From Riptortus pedestris (Eukaryota; Arthropoda; Insecta; Hemiptera; Alydidae), in NCBI GenBank assembly GCA_019009955.1, contig CM032231.1:38802001-38866000 (forward strand): DNA of 64,000 bases. The letters run 5' to 3'. Position numbers and translations under genes: made by a program. Positions 59,399 to 64,000 of the stretch are shown here, piece after piece. How positions within the stretch are numbered: the stretch's first letter is position 1; every line of letters starts with the position of its first letter. The notes beneath the pieces are model-generated. The model saw nothing but the letters and a program-made list of their open reading frames with translations, was not told the DNA's origin and did not search any database.

Positions 59399-59599
59399 AA
59401 TTACTAAATAACTAAACAATAATACGAGCAAAACAAACTAATATAATGTATATAATGAAATGAATGAATTAAAATAATAAACAGCTGATTTTGCGGCCCT
59501 AGGGCGAAATATTCGTTTTCGGCCCTAGGGCGGCGAAGTGTAGCTTTCGGACCGCAAATTAGGTGTGTAAAACAGGTGATTACATCGTAGTATGGTGAA

Positions 59600-59792
59600 A
59601 ATGTTTTTAGAACCAATCTTGTTAAAATATTGATGCTCTGCAATTGTTACTCTATACGAGTACATTTATTCGTAACACACATATTAAGAGAGTTATTCGT
59701 ATTTCCTTATTTTCAGCCTTTTGTAAATCCCACTTCTACGAATCGGATTGCTCTTAAGGCATAGACGGATAGCCCTGTGTTACGGACTTCAT
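59600..59792 (+). mobile_element. HINE-like element, copy 29, right part
   Basis: Continues with tttttagaaccaatcttgtt, gcaattgttactctatacg, tttcagccttttgtaaatccc, and ends in a degenerate 3' end (gccctgtgttacggac) before TTC. Confidence 0.55.
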
Positions 59793-60310
59793 TTTTCATT
59801 TCACATGAAATGTAGAATATTTGTCTTTAGTTTTCACTTAATCAATTAGACAAATAAGTTACTTCGAATAAAGACGGTTGCGGTATAGAAATAGAAATTG
59901 TTAATACAATTTACCAATCATCTCAAGGAGATATTCTAACAAAGAAGTCTTTCTCATTAAACATTGTTTGCTTGAGTCTTATCCTTAGCCTAACGAGCCC
60001 ACAATACTTGTTCGCCGGATAAAAGGGATAAAGAAAAACCCTAATGAAAACAGAAACTTCCAAACAATAATGATCCCTTCTGAAAAGTTTGAGAAATTTT
60101 TTCTTGAATTGAAAACGAACAAAAACTGGGTAATTAGAGTGAACATAATTCTAATAAAGGCAAAGACATCGAACTTCAAAGCACCAAATAAGAAGTGGCT
60201 TAATTAAGCTGTATACTGGAACCCCAGCAATTTTTTTTTCTTGAAAATTACTTATAGACATGTCCTCTGTAATCCTGAAAACCATAAAACGAACTGTTCA
60301 ACCATTTAGA
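59793..60310. other. Unassigned
   Basis: AT-rich; nothing recognised. Confidence 0.4.
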
Positions 60311-60358
60311 TTGTAACGGTTATTAAAAAATTAAACATATGTTCAATTACTATTATTA
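60311..60358. repeat. Left 48-bp inverted repeat
   Basis: Starts TTGTAACGGTTATT and ends ACTATTATTA. It matches the complement of 62031-62078 except at two positions. Confidence 0.9.
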
Positions 60359-60398
60359 TTATGGAGAAGGTTTATACTCAGTGAAAACTGGAGTAAAA

Positions 60399-60430
60399 TC
60401 CATATCGGGGGAAAATCCAACCGATATGGA
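60399..60430 (-). ncRNA. 3' UTR hairpin of the R2-type fragment
   Basis: A perfect 10-bp stem (TCCATATCGG at 60399-60408 with 60421-60430), 12-nt loop, about 20 bp after the stop codon of the endonuclease part. Non-LTR elements often carry such 3' structures for recognition by their own protein; the role here is inferred. Confidence 0.5.
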
Positions 60431-60448
60431 GTTTGTGAGTGTGACATG

Positions 60449-60841
60449 TTATGGGGAATTTAAAAATTTTCGCACGATTCTATTAGTATCAAGAAGTACC
60501 CCTTGCTGTGCTTCTTTTATAATTGCTGTTGGCAGTTTCAAGTTCTTGGTGCCTGCTATCGTTGTTTTTGGCACGAGTCCATTTGAACTTACTATAATAG
60601 GCGTAACTATGGCAGATTTCAGTTTATATACCTCTTTGAGTTCGATAGCCAATTCTTGATATTTTCTTAACTTTTCGGCATGGGATTTTCGAATATTCTC
60701 ATCATTGGGCACTGCAATGTCAATAATATCAGCAGTCTTATTGATCTTGTCAATAATGAGAATATCCGGTTTGTTATGATGTACAGTATGGTCAGTTATC
60801 ATCGCTTCGTCCCAATACATCTTTATATTATCTTTTTCCAA
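60449..60841 (-). pseudogene. R2-type non-LTR restriction-like endonuclease segment
   Basis: 130 codons beginning with TTG, so not a true start; it is the continuation of the next entry after a one-base frameshift near 60838. The KPD motif (D26), followed 15 residues later by D41 in DIIDIAVP, fits the PD...D core of the restriction-like endonuclease of R2-clade elements. The EKLRKYQELA helix follows as expected. It ends normally at a TAA before the 3' UTR hairpin. In the intact element this domain nicks the target DNA for target-primed reverse transcription. Confidence 0.75.
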
Positions 60842-62022
60842 TAGTTTTGAGGAATATAGCGATAATAAGCGACCTTCTTGTCTACCATGCCGAATTTCTC
60901 TGCTAGAGCTTGATGGTATACTTTTGCCACGTTATTGTGCCTTTGTAAGTATTCGGACCCAGCAAGTATTTCACATCCAGCCATAATATGTTGAATGGAC
61001 TCATAAGCTTTGTTGCATAACCTACATTTGTCCAGGACACTACTGTCCTTGAGGATATGACGTCTGTATGATCTGGTGGCAATCACTTGGTCTTGGATAG
61101 CTGTAATGAAACCTTCTGTTTCTGAAAACAGCTTTCCAGACGTCAGCCACGCGACAGAATAAGCCAAGTCTACCTCCGAGTCATAAAGGCGACTGTAGTA
61201 ACGACCATGAAGTTCCTTACTTTGCCATTCTGAAAGAAAGTGGGATTCATCTTTAACTTCAGGATTGTTACTACATTTCAAGTTCAAGGCCGTAAACCCA
61301 TCATCAAGTTTAACTATTTCTTTGAAGACGTGGCTATCATTCGATCTTATGTAATGTCTCAGGTTAACTTCCTGAGACCGACATAGGTTTCGGATGTGGA
61401 GAAGGCCTCGTCCTCCTTGTTTCCTCGATAAATACAGCCTGGCCATAGATGAAATCGGATGGTGCATTCTGGCTTTTGTCATCTCCGTTCTTATGAGTCT
61501 ATCCAACTCATCAAGAGTAGCGTCAGACCATTTTATTATGCCAAAACTATAGATAAGAGATGGTATCGCCCATGTATTAACTGCTTTTATTTTATAGCGG
61601 CTTGAAAGATAGCTGTTAAAAATAAGTCGCAAGCGCTTAATAAATTCATTTTTTAATAGGTCTTTTACATCCTTTTTCGCTATTTTCAGATGCTGTTGAA
61701 AACCAAGATATTTGTATGATTCAGTCCTTTCTAGTTCGTGAATATAGGTTTCATCAGAAACAATTATATTATCTGTAGTCATTTTCTGACCTCGTGAAAT
61801 ATGCAAGACAGCACATTTATCTAACCCAAAAGACATACCAATAGAATCACTATACTTCTTTATTATGCCTATCATGCTTTGCAACTGGGTAGGTGTCTCC
61901 ATATAAAGGCTATGGCTTACTTTAGTTTCTTTTTTACCTATAGAAATTTCATAACCGTATTCACTGTCTCGAATTATTACAGGACCAAAGTGGGAGACGC
62001 ACGCTGATTGACTGGTTACCAA
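60823..62022 (-). pseudogene. R2-type non-LTR reverse transcriptase, rear half, catalytic box lost
   Basis: 399 codons starting at TTG (no ATG start; open further into the right inverted repeat). Early residues (about 21-41) match the RT stretch before the catalytic box. Y40-M41 are followed directly by ETP, so the two aspartates and the following strand are missing, apparently by an in-frame deletion. Later come FGLDKCAVLHISRG (primer-grip/thumb area), YKYLGFQ, GRGLLHIRNL, and a C-x2-C-x8-H-x4-C motif from residue 333, the CCHC typical of R2-like proteins. All N-terminal domains and the first RT blocks are absent. It ends early by frameshift. Confidence 0.8.
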
Positions 62023-62030
62023 GCACTGTC

Positions 62031-62078
62031 TAATAATAGTAATTGAACATGTGTTTAATTTTTTAATAACCGCTACAA
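62031..62078. repeat. Right 48-bp inverted repeat
   Basis: Complement of the left repeat. The coding frame of the fragment stays open across it. Confidence 0.9.
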
Positions 62079-62775
62079 GATATTGATATTCCCGGATGGC
62101 CTATCAGTCACGATATTTTATTTTCAAAACATCTAAATTTATTAAAAGCAATAGCCTATGATATTCTTATGCTGAGACAGGAAAAAATAATATAATATTA
62201 ATATTATGTAATTTTGTTTTTATTGGTTATTTAATTGTATTCCTAATTTCTCTTATTTAAATTTTTTGGAAAGTTTAATTTTCATGTTCTTATTTACATT
62301 TTAATATGTATATATATAATTATATAAAAATGTTAAATGTTTTTACAAAATGCACATATAATGCAAATATGCATGGGATGTGCAGAAAATAAAATCCCTA
62401 CACATAGGGTTACTGTGTAGAGGAAATACACAAGATATTTATGAATTACTAAAAGCGAGCTTTCTGACGATATATTACTGTACGTGGACTATCAATGTAA
62501 TGTTTCCAGACGACCACGGGGCGTAAAAGAATTTTGTAAAAATGCCTGTTGATATCGACGACTCACATTGTGATACAAATTGGGAATTTATGCCTACGCT
62601 TCTTAATAACATATATATGTCATGACGTTACAACTAATGATTAATGTCATTGAAGCATTTTGATATTTAATGCAGAGTTGTCGTTCCAATTTTAATGTAT
62701 CATTAATTATGTAGGATCGATTCAGCATGTACATATATTATTATTCCTAGTATTATTACACTATCAATTACATTA
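62079..62775. other. Unassigned AT-rich stretch
   Basis: Nothing recognised. Confidence 0.5.
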
Positions 62776-62906
62776 TGGAAGCTGGAAGAAATTTATTTAG
62801 TGGCGGACTCACTAAATAAACTCCTTGGGTCCACCCAGGCTAGAAAAGGGTGGTAACCTGTAGATAACCCGTCCCGATTAGCCTAGTAGCATAACGTATA
62901 CCTCTG
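62776..62906 (+). mobile_element. SINE, 5'-truncated
   Basis: Starts at ggaagaaatttatttagtggcgg and runs through gaaaagggtggtaacctgtag, ataacccgtcccgattagcc. Confidence 0.75.
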
Positions 62907-62952
62907 TTTATTTATTATGTTGAGTTATGTATTGAAGTTTACATTGTGCTAC

Positions 62953-63073
62953 TGAAGCTAGTCGGAAAGGGCTACCTCCAGGTTACACCCCCTCCCTCCC
63001 CATTTCCCACCTATTTCTAACCAGGATGGGACTCAGAATTTGATTTAGTGGAGGTCTGCCAAATGACTAAAGG
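62953..63073 (-). mobile_element. SINE, diverged fragment
   Basis: The complement shows gtcccatcctggttagaaat and gtaacctgga, with a C-rich inserted patch at 62987-63010. Confidence 0.5.
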
Positions 63074-63087
63074 GATTGTTTTTAATA

Positions 63088-63165
63088 AAGTTGGTAAACC
63101 ATGAGTCGCAGGATTTTATTCCCACAATGGCAGAAGGAATCTATTTAGTAGCGATCTCACTTAAG
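63088..63165 (+). mobile_element. SINE fragment
   Basis: ggtaaaccatgagtcgcaggattttattcccac followed by aatctatttagtagcgatctcact matches the B-box and body part of the family. Confidence 0.45.
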
Positions 63166-64000
63166 CCAATAATGCACTGCGTTCAAGACTAAGATGCAGT
63201 GGTACTAGTGGTCTAGTAAAGAATATCATGACTAATACGCTAGAGGCCCAGGTTCCAGCCACGAGTTCGCATTATAGATTTTGTTCAGCGGGCTTTGAGG
63301 TAGGACTTCTATCCTTTATTCTTGTGCCTGATCAGCATCGTCAGAAAACTCAAGCTATCGTTGGTCTGTATTGCTACCAGAATGCATCAAACTGACCCCC
63401 CGATCTATGTAACAACAAAGCTCTGTGGGAAACCTTGTCCGTTATGTGCAGTTGTGCCAGATGTTTTTAGCAGGCTAATCTCTTTCTCTGTCTCTCACTC
63501 GCACAACCACATCTGCTACGAAGTATCGATGTATACTTAAAGAGGCTTTGGGAGCCCACAGTTTCACTGTCTGCTACAACAGACCTAGTCACGAATTAAG
63601 AATGACTATTCGAAACGCAATTTGTTATGTTCACTCATTCTATATTTACTCTCTAATAAATACGCCATTGAATCGTATTTTTCATTGTTGGCACGACCAG
63701 CCGTGCGGATCGAAGGCACGCCATCATGGAAGTGAGTTAGCTAGCGATGACTTGGGAGAGGGGGTCCCTCTGTCCTAGTCCACTTAGCGCTCATGCTTAA
63801 TCATTCTCTGGCCCATTGTTGCCGAGGAAATATGAAAGCAACCTTTCAGGCTTTTTTGTCTGGAAGCGGCACCGTGAAAAGGAAGCACGGGAGGGTTTAG
63901 CTTTGTCACCTTGGAAAGCATCATCGAAAGCAAATCTCATTATATTAATTTCATATTTTGCAGACATTATACGGATATCGCAATACGCTTACTCTACAGG
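63166..64000. other. Unassigned, more GC-balanced end
   Basis: Composition is less AT-rich than average. Two short frames (63322-63540, 63548-63778) have no recognised product. Possibly the approach to non-repetitive DNA. Confidence 0.4.

Larger units (their letters stand above)
58771..59599. mobile_element. Unclassified insertion with GC-rich palindromes
   Basis: About 830 bp inserted into HINE-like copy 29. The left part is a long imperfect palindrome (58788-58885). The right part has two GGCCCTAGGGCG units (59494-59541). TTCACCATACTAC (58903-58915) and its complement (59587-59599) form a perfect 13-bp inverted repeat. It contains a 53-codon minus-strand frame. Probably a non-autonomous DNA element; class unknown. 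Confidence 0.5.
60311..62078 (-). mobile_element. 1.77-kb inverted-repeat-bounded element with R2-type fragment
   Basis: The 48-bp segments 60311-60358 and 62031-62078 are inverted copies with two mismatches (ends TTGTAACGG and CCGCTACAA). Between them lies, on the minus strand, the rear half of a non-LTR retrotransposon: late reverse transcriptase, CCHC motif, endonuclease and 3' UTR hairpin. No clear target duplication beyond a possible GA. This looks like a gene fragment carried between terminal inverted repeats. Confidence 0.7.

Noticed and set aside
60339..60659. 106-codon plus-strand frame
   Set aside because: Antisense of the endonuclease segment of the R2-type fragment.

Overview
This window looks like heterochromatic or intergenic DNA from an invertebrate, most likely an insect. 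I see strong AT bias, many (TA)n microsatellites, tRNA-derived SINEs, an arthropod-style BEL/Pao retrotransposon, Gypsy-type solo LTRs, Tc1-like remnants and RTE/R2-type non-LTR fragments. A hemipteran is only a guess. I found no convincing host protein-coding gene, rRNA or tRNA gene. Almost everything that can be explained is mobile or tandem DNA.

The dominant component is one non-autonomous repeat family, about 27 to 30 copies or fragments, roughly 17 kb or a quarter of the window. Intact copies are 0.4 to 1.0 kb. They begin inside a T-run with TAGCAGATTTCCC, which forms a near-perfect terminal palindrome. A (TA)n microsatellite and a conserved core follow. They end with GGGAAATCTGCT, the inverted copy of the 5' end, then about 6 nt, a small hairpin (ACGCAG-CCC-CTGCGT) and GACGGAC against another T-run. 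An inverted repeat at the very 5' end, the same repeat set in from the 3' end, a 3' stem-loop, a microsatellite and T|T insertion are the hallmarks of Helentron-associated elements (HINEs), so I call these 'HINE-like'. Strand + means the palindromic end lies at the lower coordinate.

Layout. 1-9.2 kb: five HINE-like copies, an old SINE and an RTE-type tail. 9.2-9.8 kb: a solo LTR on the minus strand. 10.6-11.5 kb: a HINE-like copy carrying a SINE with a 13-bp target duplication. 14.35-20.74 kb: a complete BEL/Pao element with two LTRs and one 1431-residue Gag-Pol frame; its LTRs differ by exactly four 35-bp repeat units and its Pol has lost the RNase H/integrase junction. 20.8-29 kb: more HINE-like copies. 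29.1-29.6 kb: the sister solo LTR on the plus strand. 30.4-31.6 kb: a 29-copy, 41-bp satellite with two interleaved variants. 31.9-53.5 kb: a dense mix of HINE-like copies, SINEs and LINE 3' ends. 54.8-55.6 kb: a Tc1-like pseudogene. 58.2-59.8 kb: a HINE-like copy split by a GC-rich palindromic insertion. 60.3-62.1 kb: a 1.77-kb segment bounded by 48-bp inverted repeats that encloses the broken back half of an R2-type retrotransposon. The last 2 kb hold SINE fragments.

The elements interact mainly by nesting: SINE into HINE-like copy, HINE-like copy into HINE-like copy, HINE-like copy into RTE tail, BEL into a microsatellite. No autonomous partner for the HINE-like family (a Rep/helicase gene) is present here.
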